Notes under the pieces: generated by a model
Told to the model about the DNA's origin: nothing
Databases searched by the model: none
What the model saw: the letters and a program-made list of their open reading frames with translations, nothing else
NCBI RefSeq assembly: GCF_029931775.1
Contig: NC_079332.1
Location: 2,554,501-2,618,500 of the forward strand
From: Euleptes europaea
Taxonomy: Eukaryota; Chordata; Lepidosauria; Squamata; Sphaerodactylidae
DNA length: 64,000 nucleotides
Direction: 5' to 3'
In this document: in pieces, positions 44,901 to 55,601 of the stretch
Numbering within the stretch: position 1 is the stretch's first letter
How the letters are laid out: every line of letters begins with the position of its first letter
Translations under genes and position numbers: made by a program

Positions 44901-47900
44901 TTCCTGATCTCAAATAGCCCTGAGGAGAAGAGTTGGTTTTTACATGCCGACTCAAACCGGCTTGCAATCACCTTCCCTTCCTCTTCCCACAACAGACACC
45001 CTGTGAGGTAGGTGGGGCTGAGAGAGCTGTGACTAGCCCATGGTCACCCAGCTGGTTTCATGTGTAGGAGTGGGGAAACAAATCCAGTTCACCAAATTAG
45101 CCTCCGCTGCTCATGTGGAGGAGTGGGGGAATCAAACCCGGTTCCCCAGATCAGAGTCCACCACTCTTAACCACTTCCCCACGCTGGCTCTCACCATTGT
45201 GCACCCCACCATGTCAGGCAAACAGGTGCCCTCATCAGTGACTGTATGCCAACACGAATGGCAGTAGTATTTTTCTTTCCAATCTCTTCACGGAGCGCTG
45301 GGAGATGTTTTGCGGAGCACCAAGTGCTCCGCGGAGCACAGTTTGGGAACTGCTGGCAAACCACAGCTCCCCAGGACCGCTTTGTGTCAGGAACATTGCA
45401 CACGAGAGAAGCCTAGAACTCCTCCTCTTGTGCCGTGGTCCTGACCTGAATCGGGGATCCCCCCAGGCGGCCAGTTCTAAGCATAGGGGGAGAGAACTGC
45501 AGCGGTCCGTTCTTGGAATTCCCGGCGCCTCGTGTAGTTGAGCCTTGATTAACCTGAGTCACAAATGTTCCTTGCCCGCAGATTGGCAGAGGTTTGGGGA
45601 ATCCAGTAAGCTCCTTAACCCTGCTGGTGGCGGCGGAAGTGCTAGCTTGGAAGTGTCAGTGAGAGGAACTTCTCGCCGCTTGGCAGAAAGCTGTTGAGCC
45701 TGCCAAAAAGCTTCCTTAGAAGCCTTTAGCCGTGAAGTTTTCTTCCTTAGACGGTAAACGTCTGTAAACTGTTCTACTTTTAAAGATTTACACCCCCCCA
45801 TGATTTTAAGTGATTGCTCACTTAGTGAGTCAGAGTGCTAGCATCCCACTGCATTTCCTAAACTGATCTCTCTCTGTCCCGCTGATTTTCTTTAGATGCT
45901 GGCAAATCAACCATTGGAGGACAAATAATGTAAGCGACCCCTTTCTTCAGTGATTAAAACAAGCTTATGGTGACGAATGTAAATAAATCCTGACTAATTT
46001 TCACCTAGCGCCTGTATACTTAGGGTTGCCAACCTCCAGGTACTAGCTGGAGATCTACTATTACAACCGATCTCCAGTCTATAGAGATCAGCTCCCCTGG
46101 AGGAAATGGCTGCTTTGGCAGTTGGACTCTATGGCATTGAAGTCCCTCCCCGAACCCCGCCCTCCTCAGGCTCTGCCCCAAAAACTCCTCTGCTGGTGGC
46201 AAAGAAGGACCTGGCAACCCTATATATACTAAACTGAATGGTAGTAGTATTTTTCTTTCCAGTCTCTTCACGGAGCACTAGGAGATGTTTTGCGGAACAC
46301 CAAGTGCTCCGTGGAGCACAGTTTGGGAACCGCTGTTACAGACAATTGTGTACCATTGAAACGACAACAGGCCATACTGATGAATTGGTCTTGTGAAAAC
46401 TGACTCACAAATCTCCCTCCTCCCCCCCCCCCCGGTAGCCTCTTTATTACAAATTAATGTCACCTGTCTCTTTTCTAGGTACTTGACAGGCATGGTGGAT
46501 AAGCGAACGCTTGAAAAATATGAAAGAGAAGCGAAGGAGAAAAACAGAGAAACCTGGTAGGACGCCAGCATCCGCTTGGGACGTTGTTCGCTCTGGGATT
46601 TAGACTGCTGGTTTTTGGCTGCGGCACATGGTTCCAGTTCTCAGCTCTCCATTTGGGGATTTCTTGTGAAGCGGGCATTAAAAATGGCTCAAATTCAGAG
46701 ACCAGCAGGCGGCTGCGGCTCCATTCAGTGCTGTTGGCTCTGACAACTAGGGGAACACATGAAGCTGCCTTATACAGAATCAGACCCTGAGTCCATCTAT
46801 CCTTAAGTAGGGAGGAGTGAATTATAGACACACAATGGCAATGTAAACAGCAAATAAATGATTAGGTGTGATATGCAGAGGGGTAGTGGGGCATGGAGAA
46901 ATTAGCATGGGTAATGAGACAGGAATTCCAGATCTCTATTAAGTCTTGGAGAATGCTCAAGAATGAAGCTCAAGACTATGCATTCTCTAGGACTTAATAG
47001 AGATCTGGGATTCCTGTCTCATTACCCATGCTAATTTCTCCACGCCCTACTACTCCTCTGCATATCACACCTAATCCAATCAGGCCTGCTAATGTCATTT
47101 ACTTGCTGTTTATATTGCCATTGTGTGTCTAATTCACTCCTCTCTACTTAAGGAAAGATGGAATCACATTCTAGCTGTATCTGAAGAAGTGAGCTGTGGC
47201 TCAGGAAAGCTCATCCCCTGCCAGAAATTTTGTTAGTCTTTAAGGCACTACTGGACGCTTGCACTTCTAAGCGGCTGCTGTGTGAAGCATGCCTTTGGGG
47301 GGGCCCTGCTTATTCTCAGAGGTCTGAAGGAAGTTCAGGGAAGTTCTTGGTTGGGTGGCCATCGAAAACTATTCGGTCACACAACAGGTGCAATCATGCG
47401 TTCTACTCTTTTGATGCAGGTACCTTTCCTGGGCCTTAGACACAAACCAGGAAGAGCGTGACAAAGGCAAAACAGTAGAAGTGGGTCGTGCATATTTTGA
47501 AACCGAGAAGAAACACTTCACGATCCTAGATGCTCCTGGGCATAAGAGCTTCGTTCCAAATATGATTGGTGGTGCTTCTCAAGCCGATCTAGCTGTGCTG
47601 GTAAGATGTCGTCAAGTTGTTTGTACTGTATTATTTGCATTATTTTTTTACTTACTTACCTGGGTCTCCCCGTTCCTAAGCCAGGCATTCCACAAACACT
47701 TGTCTGCATTGATCTGCTGGTGGCGATGAGATGTTCTGAATGGCAGCTGCAGCACCCTCATTTTTTTAGTTTGCGTTTTGCACATGCTCAGGAAATAGTT
47801 TTTTGTAAGGACGGCAATGGTGTTCATGGCAACTGTCCTGCAGTTTGCTGCCTGAACTGTTCAGCCCTTGACTCCTCCGTAAGACCTGCAGTCCGTGAGC

Positions 47901-50900
47901 TATTACAGAGCTCTTCTATCCGGAGAAGCGGGAAACGGTGCCACGCCTTCCCGCATAACCCGATCTGTTTCCCTTCATAGGTCATTTCTGCAAGGAAAGG
48001 AGAATTCGAAACCGGTTTCGAAAAGGGGGGGCAAACAAGAGAGCATGCCATGTTGGCCAAGACAGCCGGCGTGAAACACTTAATAGTTCTTATTAATAAA
48101 ATGGATGATCCGACCGTGAACTGGAGCAACGAAAGGTGAGCATGGAACGCTTTTCCCAGCTTGGTGTGCTTTTCTGAGTAATGTGTGATTCTAAAGCTTT
48201 CCTTTGTGTTGGGAGTGGAATTCTCTTTGTGACGCGCAGTTGTAGTTGTAGATCGAACACGCAGGTGTTCTCTATGGCTGCGCGACGTCGGGATGTGTAC
48301 ACACCAGGCAGGTCTCAGTTCTAGGAAACCTGAAGATGGCTGCCCCGGCACGCGTCTCTCCGGGACCTCGTCCCAAAGCAGCAGATTATCTGAGAGACGT
48401 TCTTCTCATTGACTGTAGGTATGAAGAATGTAAAGAGAAACTGGTGCCATTTTTGAAGAAGGTTGGCTTCAACCCCAAAAAAGACATTCATTTCATGCCC
48501 TGCTCAGGACTGACCGGAGCAAACCTCAAGGAGCAATCAGACTTCTGTCCTTGGTACATGTAGGTATCTTTGCATCATACCTGAGGCTCGATTGTCTTGT
48601 AGACCTTTTGAAAGGAGAATGACCGCCCTTGCGATGATCTGGATGAGTAGAGTGCATAGCCCCTTGTCATAGTTGAACACAGGAAGCTGCCTTATACTGA
48701 ATCATACCCTCCGTCCATCAAAGTCAGTATTGTCTACTCAGACCGGCAGCGGCTCTCCAGGGTCTCAGGCAGGAAAGGGTCCTTCACATCAACCACTTGC
48801 TGAGTCCCTTTAACTGGAGATGCCGGGGATTGAGCCTGGGACCATTCTGCCTGCCAGGCAGACACTGCATGCCAGGCAGACACTGAGCCATGGCCCCTCC
48901 CCCAGTAGGGCGTTCTGCATACATGGGGAGATCCCTCAATATACAGAAAAATACTGCTTTGCAGGGTTGTTGTTTTTAAGTGATGACAACCGAGTTGGCT
49001 TTGTTCTCAGCCGGATGCATATGTGGGGGAGGGCTTCTGAATTGGTAGAGCTATGGCGGGGGCTTTAAAATTTGCTGTGCCACTGAAATTTGGTAGGGTG
49101 CTTCTTGTACCCTGGACGTGAGGCAAGTAAGATTATGAAAGGAAGGGCTTTTTTGAATTAGAGTTTAGTTGCATCTGGGCACCGAGTGGACAGAGAGAAG
49201 CTTTTTTCCCTCTCCCATAATACCAGAACACGGGGTCATCGGCTGAAGCTGGAGGGTGAGAGTTACAAAACAGATACAAAGGAAGTATTTCTTCACACAA
49301 CGCACAGTTCAGTTGTGGAACTCCCTGCCCCAGGATGTGGTGATGGCTGCCAACTTGGAAGGCTTTAAGAGGGGAGTGGACATATTAATGGAGGAGAAGG
49401 TTATTCATGGCTACTAGTTAAAATGGATACTAGTCATGAGACATATCTGTTCTCTCCAGGATCAGAGGAGCATGCCTGTGATATTAAATGCTGTGGAACA
49501 CAGGCAGGATGGTGCTGCTGCAGTCGTCTTGTTTGTGGGCTTCCTAGAGGCACCTGGTTGGCTGCTGTGTGAACAGACTGCTGGATTTGATGGGCCTTGG
49601 TCTGATCCAGCAGTGCTTTTCTTATGTAGGTGGTAATACTGTCTTAATGACCTCTGTTGTTTTGTGTGGAGAGTTACAAAAAAAAAAAAAAAAGACCATA
49701 GAATTATATGACTTTCCTCCTTTCCCCGGCCTTCTTTTCTTCCTCTAGCGGGCTACCATTTATTCCATATCTGGATAATTTGCCAAACTTCAACAGATCA
49801 GTTGATGGACCAATCCGGCTGCCAATTGTGGATAAATACAAGGTACAAAAATAAATTGGTTGCAGATCCAGGGATGCTGTGGTTCTCAGTCTTTCGTTTT
49901 CATTCTGGGCTGTGTGTGTAGAGGCTCACCATTACTGCCCCAAGGAAAGCCGGACATGATCCAAATTCTGTTTGTATTGAGGTTTCACAATAAATTAACA
50001 GTTAATTTCTCATTTTGATTCAGCTGTAATTCACCGCACGAGGCCGAATTCTTTAGGACGGCTTTTGGAGTGTGAACCACAAGTTTGAGGTGTTTGATTA
50101 GTCAGATGATCAAGCTACATATTGGAATATTTTATATTTGTTAGCTGCTTTTATGTTTTGGCTCACTTATACTATTTTGATGTTGTGAGTCGCCACGAGA
50201 CCCTTTGGGTGTAAAAGTAAAGGGTAAAGGTCCCCTGTGCGAGCACCGGGTCATTCCAGACCCATGGGATGACGTCACATCCCGACGTTTACTAGACAGA
50301 CTTTGTTTACGGGGTGGTTTGCCAGTGCCTCCCCCAGTCATCTTCCCTTTACCCCCAGCAAGCTGGGTACTCATTTTACCGACCTCGGAAGGAGGGAAGG
50401 CCAAGTCAACCTTGAGCCGGCTACCTGAAACCAACTTCCGTCGGGATTGAACTCAGGTCGTGAGCAGAGCTTGGACTGCAGTACTGCAGCTTACCACTCT
50501 GCGCCACGGGGCTCTTATGCCCTTTGAGTGAATGGTGATTAAAAACAAAATTCCAATAAATAAATATTCAGTGATCTTAAATATTGCAGCGGCGCATAGA
50601 CCTCTTGCTTCACTGGAGGCGTGCAGGGACACCCCTACACATTTGCCTCCCTGGTGTAATAATGTATACCACAGTGTCCTACTGCTTTGGGCTGAAACAG
50701 TTTGGTGTACCCACAGATGCCTTTGAAGCGATAAACGAATGGAGGCGAGTTTAACCCATGTGCCTTTGTTTGCCTTGTCCAGGATATGGGCACGGTGGTT
50801 CTGGGGAAGCTGGAATCGGGCTCTATCTGCAAAGGCCAGCAGCTTGTGATGATGCCAAACAAGGTACAGTGTGTTGTGACTCGCGAACCTTGCAGAAGCC

Positions 50901-53900
50901 CGGACAGCATTGGGCAAAGCACGTCCGTTAAATGAAGGACATTTGGCAAATCTGCATCCTAGTGGTGATATTATTTTTTATTAGTGCTAGAATGGCAACG
51001 TGTAATTGAGTGCATTCGACTTTCTTGCAACGCAAGGCACAGGGCGCAAAGTCTGTGAGAATAGTCATACTTCAAGAGAAAGAAAACGTATGTTCTTGAG
51101 ATGTCCTTATTTTACGGAGGTTAGACTAAAAATTTTAAAGCCTGTGAGACAGGATTTCTGATGAAGCCAGTGAAATTAAGCTGGGTTTTCTGTTATGGGA
51201 CAAAAACCATCAGATAGCATGCCAAATAGCTGAATTCTGCTTTTTTGATAAGCAGGATTCGGGGAGAAAGAAACTAAAATCATAGCAGGTTAAAGGGCCT
51301 CAAAGGGTTGAAGGCAGCGTTTTAAAAAGTTTTAAGACTCGAATTACGTTGTCGCTGGATTGAACTGCTGTTTTCCTCCCCTCCCCCGGTAATACTGGTC
51401 AATGTCCGTAATAAAGTTATGACGATGATGATACTTGTACGGGAAAGGCTTGGAGACCGACTTGGTGTCTTGCAGAGCTGACTGTACGCATCGTATTTTG
51501 TGTTGCTGATGCTAGGAATTTCAGTAATTCTAGATCAGCGGTTCCCAAAGTGGGGAGTACCACCCCCTGGGGTGGGGGCGGTGGGATCACCTAGGGGGGC
51601 ACTAAGAGGCATGGGGGCAGCAGGGGGGTGCTAGAGGTAGGCCCCTTCAACTGTGTTGTTGGATAGGGTAGGGGGCGCTAGGGTTGAGTTTGTGAAACCA
51701 AGGGGGCTGTGGCCCCCAAAAGTTTGGGAACCGCTGTTCTAGATCTTAAGAAAAAATGAAACCCAGTGTGCAGTGCTAATTTTTAACCCAGTTAATGACA
51801 GACAGAAGTTACAAGCTAGAACGTATTTTGATAGCTGAGTAATACTCTGTAGCACCTGACTCTCGTGGAGGGGATTGCTGTCTGCCCCTGTCGGGTATCC
51901 TTGCAGATGTGTGCATGTTTTTGAATCTGGCTTCGTTGGGACAATCCTGATCTCACTCTTTTTAAATAGCACAACGTGGAAGTCCTCGGGATCCTTTCCG
52001 ACGACGTAGAAACCGAGGCCGTCTCTCCGGGCGAAAACCTAAAGATCCGCCTGAAAGGGATTGAAGAGGAGGAGATCCTCCCGGGGTTCATCCTCTGCGA
52101 CAGTAACAACCTGTGTCATTCAGGGCGCACTTTCGATGCTCAGGTATGCTTCTCGGAAGAGAACGTTGGGTCTCCTGTGCATAACGAGCGGTGCTGAAGC
52201 GCAGCGGGATTACCTGGCGCTAGGATCTTCGAAGCTTGATTCCGAAAGACGTTCAGGGCGGGCCCTGCTGGGTCAGACCGAAAGCCAACCTAGACCAGCG
52301 TTCTGTTTTCCCAACCAGACCTCTTCTTGCCCTCCCCAAAGCCTGTTAACAGGACGATGAGGTGCCCCTCAGCAACCCACAGACATAGTGCCCTTGAACA
52401 TGGAGGTTCCTTTTAGCTATCTAGGTTAATAGGCCATTGATGGATCTGTCCTCCATTCATTTGTTAGGTCTGCTTTGATAGACCCGTAGCAAGCAGAGCT
52501 ACATCTTGTAGCAGTGGGGTTCTTCTGGCTATATCAACGAAACAAAGCTGGCGGGATAATCTTGGGCCAGTTTCTTTCTCAACCTCACAGTGCCACCCCA
52601 TTGCAGAGTTACTCCAGTCTAAGCCCACTGAAATGAATGGGCTTAGACTGGAGTAAGTCTCCCTAGGACTGCACTGTTAACCCCACAGAGTTATTAGTGA
52701 GGAAGAGAACCATGCACCCCCCCAAGCCTTTAAGAGAAAGGGTAGGATAAAAGTTCTTCTCTTTTAAAGGAAGACTCTTTGCTCGCTGGTCAGTTCATGC
52801 CAGCAGACACTTCTTCTAGAGCAGTTTGGCCCTTGGGAAAAAGATTGCGGTGGGGGGGTGGGGCAGGAGATTGGGGCCGCTACACAGAAGTAATTGATGC
52901 TTTTTTATGGCAATTACAAATAAATTGTTGTTCCTTCCAGATAGTGATAATTGAGCACAAATCTATCATCTGCCCCGGTTACAACGCAGTGCTCCATATT
53001 CATACCTGTATTGAAGAAGTCGAGATCACAGTGAGTGTTGACTGAGCGGGCGGTGGGGTCGCTTCCCTACTCCAAGGAGCATTTTAGCCGAGCGGCATTT
53101 ATTTAACTGTTGAATCAAAGCCATTCCAAAAATTAGTCTTTTTGCCATCTAGGATTTTGAGAACCTTTGTCTTGAGGTATTGTTTTATTTTTGTGGGAGG
53201 AATTATACAATTGTACAAACCGGGCACATTTAGTACAATCAGCACCCGAGGAGGTCCAGATGGTTCTTTCTTCGGAGGCTAGGTAGGGGTAAGGCGTCGC
53301 TGCTGGTGGCACCCTGACTATATGGAATACCACCCCCAGAAATACAATACATCATAGTTTTTCTCAAAGTTGTGATGGGCGATCGTACGATCTCTGCAGT
53401 TATTTTAATTATTGGTTGTTTACTGTGTTGAGTGTTTTTAGAGTCATCTTTAGTTCGCATCAACCTTTATATTTGATTCCATTTTGGATTTCAAACTGCC
53501 CCGAAGACCAGTCAAAAGGCAGAAAGACAGAGAGTATTCATTTTCCTAGATTTAAATTGAAGTAATGCTGCCTAATTTGGAGAAAAGGTGTTTGATAGCC
53601 TGCCTTCTTTCTAAAGTGACCTCCTTAGCAGACAAGACATCCTTACCAGGCATCCACAGTTCAAAGGGGGCCTCTCCCATAAACCCAGAGTTGACAGACA
53701 AGCCATTTTCTTTCCTCCTTCCCTGTAACCCTGGCCTACCTTTCCAGGCTGTTGTCAGGATCGTGATGGTAATGCGAAGTGGCATGAAGCAAGGAAAAGT
53801 TCCATGCCTGTTAAAGGCACCTGGCGCTCTTGTTGTGAGAGAGACGTTCCGTCCTAATGCAGTTTTATCATGACAGTTTTCTCTTTCTCGCACAGGCCTT

Positions 53901-55172
53901 AATCTGTCTGGTAGACAAGAAATCAGGAGAGAAAAGCAAGACCCGGCCCCGTTTTGTCAAGCAAGATCAAGTCTGTATTGCCCGTTTAAGGACAGCAGGA
54001 ACCATCTGCCTTGAGACCTTCAAAGACTTCCCCCAGATGGGGCGCTTCACTTTACGAGATGAGGGTAAGGCAGCTCGGGAAACTGCGTGTTGCCGGGACC
54101 ACCATCTGGGTGTAGGTGGAAAACCGCACTCACACAAACCCTTGCTGCTTGAAGAATGGCAAAATTAAGAAAGGGATCCCAAAAGCCAACCCATTTCCAC
54201 ATCACCAGACTCCTCTTGCTCATCCTCCCTGTGGAGGCAGGGTGGAGAGCGCTGACCACACATGAATAAATGATGCTGCCTTCTACTGAATCAGACCTTC
54301 AGTCCACCAAAGTCAGTATTGTCTACTCAGGCCGGCAGCGGCTCTCTAGGGTCTCAGGCAGAGGTCTCTCACATCACCTGCTCGCCTGGTCCCTTTAACT
54401 GGAGATGCTGGAGATTGAACCTGGGACCTTCTGCATGCCAAGCAGATGCTCTACCACTGAGCCACGGCCCCTCCCCACAGGGCACCTTCTGAAGCCGCCT
54501 TTGGCATTGCGGGGAGCTGCAGCTACATGGCTCCTCCCCACATACAAAGGTCATCAGAAGATCGCCCCAGAGGGGCCTGTCATATGGCAAACTTCAGTGT
54601 CACTCCAGCCCCTCCGTGTGACTCCAGGATTTTTAAGGAAATAGTCGGGGTGAGGAAAGGGGGCTGTCGCCGAATAAGAAGGACTGTTCCCCAATGTAGA
54701 TCCTGCCCCATGTTTTAGGAACATGGGCAAAGGTGCTCGGTGGGGCTTGTAGTTGGTAGGAGGTTTCTGTCTTTCTTTGCTCGGGCTTTTCCTTAAGAGG
54801 GTCGGATCCAGTGGCCTGGGTTCTTCCCGTCCCCCTTCTCCTTGTGCCTTCTGGGGGCTGAGCGACCCTAAGGCCACAGCTGGAGGAGAAAGTAAGCAGC
54901 CGCCGTCCTCTGCTCGTCTTCAAAGGCAGAGATGGGGAGCGGTTTCAGCCGGTCCCCCTTCTTGCTTCCCTCCATCCTCAGGAGTAGCCGTTGTGGGAGG
55001 TCCAAAGAAGGATTGAGCGGGCGAGTGCCTTTGACGCTTCAGCAGGTCCCTCCCCATGCAAACCGTTTAAGCTCGTGTATTATTTCTAACATCCGCCTTT
55101 GTCTTTATTTCTCACCCAGGGAAGACCATTGCGATTGGGAAAGTTCTGAAACTGGTTCCGGAGAAGGACTGA
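35963..55172 (+). CDS. GSPT1: GSPT1, eukaryotic release factor 3a
   Basis: Fifteen coding exons give 628 residues; human is about 637. GSPT1 is the GTPase partner of eRF1 in translation termination, in the cytoplasm. The Gly/Ser/Ala-rich N terminus carries the overlapping PAM2 region (residues 66-88, [17 protein letters not shown]) that binds poly(A)-binding protein. ARPF at 70-73 corresponds to the human IAP-binding AKPF exposed by processing. An acidic EEEEE stretch follows. The G domain has GHVDAGKST (210-218), DAPGH (287-291) and NKMD (349-352), then domains 2 and 3, ending VLKLVPEKD. Gly566 in DKKSG corresponds to human Gly575 of the cereblon-recognised loop. All G motifs are intact. RSL1D1 lies 3.4 kb downstream on the same strand. 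Confidence 0.97.
36744..36843. mobile_element. Foldback (palindromic) element copy 1
   Basis: 100 bp, TGAGACGGCTAGGTGGACTT to AGTCTACCTTGCTGTCTCA. Flanked by GAAT on both sides, where uninterrupted units have one GAAT. Confidence 0.75.
37118..37217. mobile_element. Foldback element copy 2
   Basis: 100 bp with the same TGAGAC...GTCTCA ends and CTCTGAATGGGGAGGATCC arms. Confidence 0.75.
37327..37440. mobile_element. Foldback element copy 3
   Basis: 114 bp; the arms are conserved but the centre (AAGGGGAACATCAGTTCC) differs from the other copies. Confidence 0.75.
37639..37747. mobile_element. Foldback element copy 4
   Basis: 109 bp; the centre holds ATAAGTGGAACATAAGTGG. The left arm is slightly shorter than in copy 5. 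Confidence 0.75.
37839..37953. mobile_element. Foldback element copy 5, perfect 54-bp arms
   Basis: 115 bp. The left arm (37839-37892) and right arm (37900-37953) are exact reverse complements as I read them, separated by seven bases. Flanks are GAAC and GAAT. Confidence 0.85.
38364..38460. repeat. TIR-element fragment inside the array
   Basis: AGGATTGCCAGATCCTGGTT and GGAAACTCCTGGAGCTTTGG derive from the hAT-type ~201-bp element. A second fragment is at 38790-38885. Confidence 0.5.
39139..39458 (+). repeat. MIR-like CORE-SINE, full length
   Basis: From AGCCAGCGTGGTGTAGTGG to AACCAACTCCTCTTCTTCTT, with the CORE GGTGACCTTGGGCTAGTCAC. It is one of the best-preserved copies. Confidence 0.9.
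39864..40090. repeat. Probable hAT-type non-autonomous element
   Basis: CCAGTGTTGTTCAACCTTTC on the left and GGTTCCGGACCAGTGCTTTA on the right suggest diverged hAT termini. The TSD is unclear. Confidence 0.35.
40091..41340. other. GSPT1 intron 1 sequence, nothing recognised
   Basis: No repeat family or exon that I can support. The interval includes a short inverted repeat CACAATTACAACTAGT/TTGTGAGTTGTAATT at about 40360-40396. Confidence 0.3.
41344..41581 (+). repeat. MIR-like CORE-SINE, tail cut by tRNA-derived SINE
   Basis: From GAGAGCCAGCGTGGTGTAGT to GATTGCAAGCCGGTTTGA. Confidence 0.85.
41582..41776 (-). repeat. tRNA-derived SINE, minus orientation
   Basis: From ACACCTGAAGCAGCCTTATA to ATGCCAAGCATATGCTCTGC. 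Confidence 0.85.
42220..42272 (+). repeat. tRNA-derived SINE tail fragment
   Basis: GATTCGGTAGAAGGCAGCTT and CATGTTTTTATGTG match the SINE tail. Confidence 0.5.
42975..43110 (+). repeat. CR1-type LINE 3' end, short
   Basis: GGCACCTGGTTGGCCACTGT, then GACTGCTGGGCTTGATGGGC and a CTTATGTTATG tail. Confidence 0.75.
44926..45194 (-). repeat. MIR-like CORE-SINE, minus orientation
   Basis: From AGGAGAAGAGTTGGTTTTTA to CTTCCCCACGCTGGCTCTC. Confidence 0.8.
45258..45356 (+). repeat. ~98-bp direct repeat, copy 1 (hAT-like end)
   Basis: From AATGGCAGTAGTATTTTTCT to CACAGTTTGGGAACTGCTG. Nearly the same sequence is at 46239-46336. The right end looks like a hAT terminus. Confidence 0.7.
46021..46222. 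mobile_element. ~201-bp hAT-type TIR element with 8-bp TSD
   Basis: TAGGGTTGCCAACCTCCAGG to GGACCTGGCAACCCTA, flanked by TGTATACT and TATATACT (one difference). It lies in GSPT1 intron 5. Confidence 0.8.
46239..46336 (+). repeat. ~98-bp direct repeat, copy 2 (hAT-like end)
   Basis: From AATGGTAGTAGTATTTTTCT to CACAGTTTGGGAACCGCTG, about 90% identical by eye to 45258-45356. Confidence 0.7.
46750..46796 (-). repeat. tRNA-derived SINE fragment
   Basis: GAACACATGAAGCTGCCTTA then ACAGAATCAGACCC, cut at the edge of the inverted repeat that follows. Confidence 0.6.
46797..47265 (+). mobile_element. Penelope-like terminal-repeat fossil, inverted arms
   Basis: Two arms of about 155-180 bp (46797-46952 and 46979-47160) are imperfect reverse complements around a short spacer. 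They are followed by TCTGAAGAAGTGAGCTGTGG, CTCAGGAAAGCTCAT and TTTTGTTAGTCTTTAAGGC. Inverted terminal repeats with a hammerhead-like core fit the Penelope group. The family call is inference. No coding region remains. It is a broken fossil in GSPT1 intron 6. Confidence 0.5.
48678..48905 (-). repeat. tRNA-derived SINE, minus orientation
   Basis: From GAACACAGGAAGCTGCCTTA to GAGCCATGGCCCCTCCCC, with a small internal duplication around CAGGCAGACACTG. Confidence 0.85.
49170..49632 (+). repeat. CR1-type LINE 3' end, sense
   Basis: Covers CCCATAATACCAGAACACGG (last coding region), CAACTTGGAAGGCTTTAAGA, GGCAGGATGGTGCTGCTGCA and a CTTATG tail. It is 5'-truncated and lies 110 bases upstream of GSPT1 exon 10. 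Confidence 0.85.
50218..50514 (-). repeat. Sauria-type SINE, minus orientation, near full length
   Basis: From AAAGGGTAAAGGTCCCC to TGCGCCACGGGGCTC, with the BovB-like CCCGACGTTTACTAGACAGA and GTTTACGGGGTGGTTTGCCA. Confidence 0.85.
50900..51500. other. GSPT1 intron 11, no feature recognised
   Basis: Unique-looking sequence without exon or repeat signals that I can support. Confidence 0.3.
51536..51736. mobile_element. hAT-type MITE with perfect 8-bp TSD
   Basis: 201 bp, CAGCGGTTCCCAAAGTGG to AGTTTGGGAACCGCTG. Flanked by TTCTAGAT at 51528-51535 and 51737-51744. The G-rich interior (CTAGGGGGGCACTAAGAGG) has no coding capacity. The intact TSD suggests a relatively recent insertion. Confidence 0.9.
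54262..54478 (-). repeat. tRNA-derived SINE, minus orientation
   Basis: From TGAATAAATGATGCTGCC to CACTGAGCCACGGCCCCTCC. Confidence 0.85.
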
Positions 55173-55595
55173 GCCTTGTTTCTGACCAGCCTGCACAAAA
55201 TACTGTGAGGGGGGGGACTGACTCTCAAAAGCCTACTTCACATCGCCTTCTTCTTTCCCTTCCCATCGATAAAACTTCCTTCCTATATTTTGCAACGACA
55301 AATTTCACCGCAAAGGTCCACATTATGTCAGCTTTCTCATATTGAGAGCTCTGCTATGCCACTGTTGATTTCTCCCCCAAAAAAACTCCCCCCCCTCCTC
55401 CTCCCAAATTCTGCTTCCTTGGAAAGATTTGGCAATAGCTTTGTAAGTGATGTGGACATAATTGCCTAGAATTATGAAAATCTATAGGATTTGTGTTTAA
55501 TTTCCCCCTCCCCATCCCAGCATATTGAATTGTTTCTCGAGGCAGATCATTTGGCGTGTGCTCGCGTGCACATTTACAAAGACAATTACCATGTT

Positions 55596-55601
55596 AATAA
55601 A
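55596..55601 (+). terminator. Proximal poly(A) signal of GSPT1
   Basis: AATAAA in the context ATGTTAATAAACTATTC, followed by a G-rich run (TTTTTTGGGGGGG) about 20 bases later. Confidence 0.6.

Larger units (their letters stand above)
35963..55172 (+). other. GSPT1: GSPT1 exon map
   Basis: Coding exons: 35963-36281, 43458-43505, 43661-43702, 44418-44645, 45896-45929, 46479-46556, 47420-47600, 47981-48135, 48419-48559, 49749-49842, 50783-50863, 51970-52143, 52941-53030, 53896-54064, 55120-55172. Total 1887 bases including TGA. All junctions are GT-AG and phase-consistent. Exon 5 is only 34 bases and carries the P-loop lysine. Confidence 0.95.

Noticed and set aside
46551-46560. Stop codon after Trp in GSPT1 exon 6 (TGGTAG)
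   Set aside because: It is the splice donor; the codon TG|G is completed by exon 7, giving the conserved TWYLSWA.
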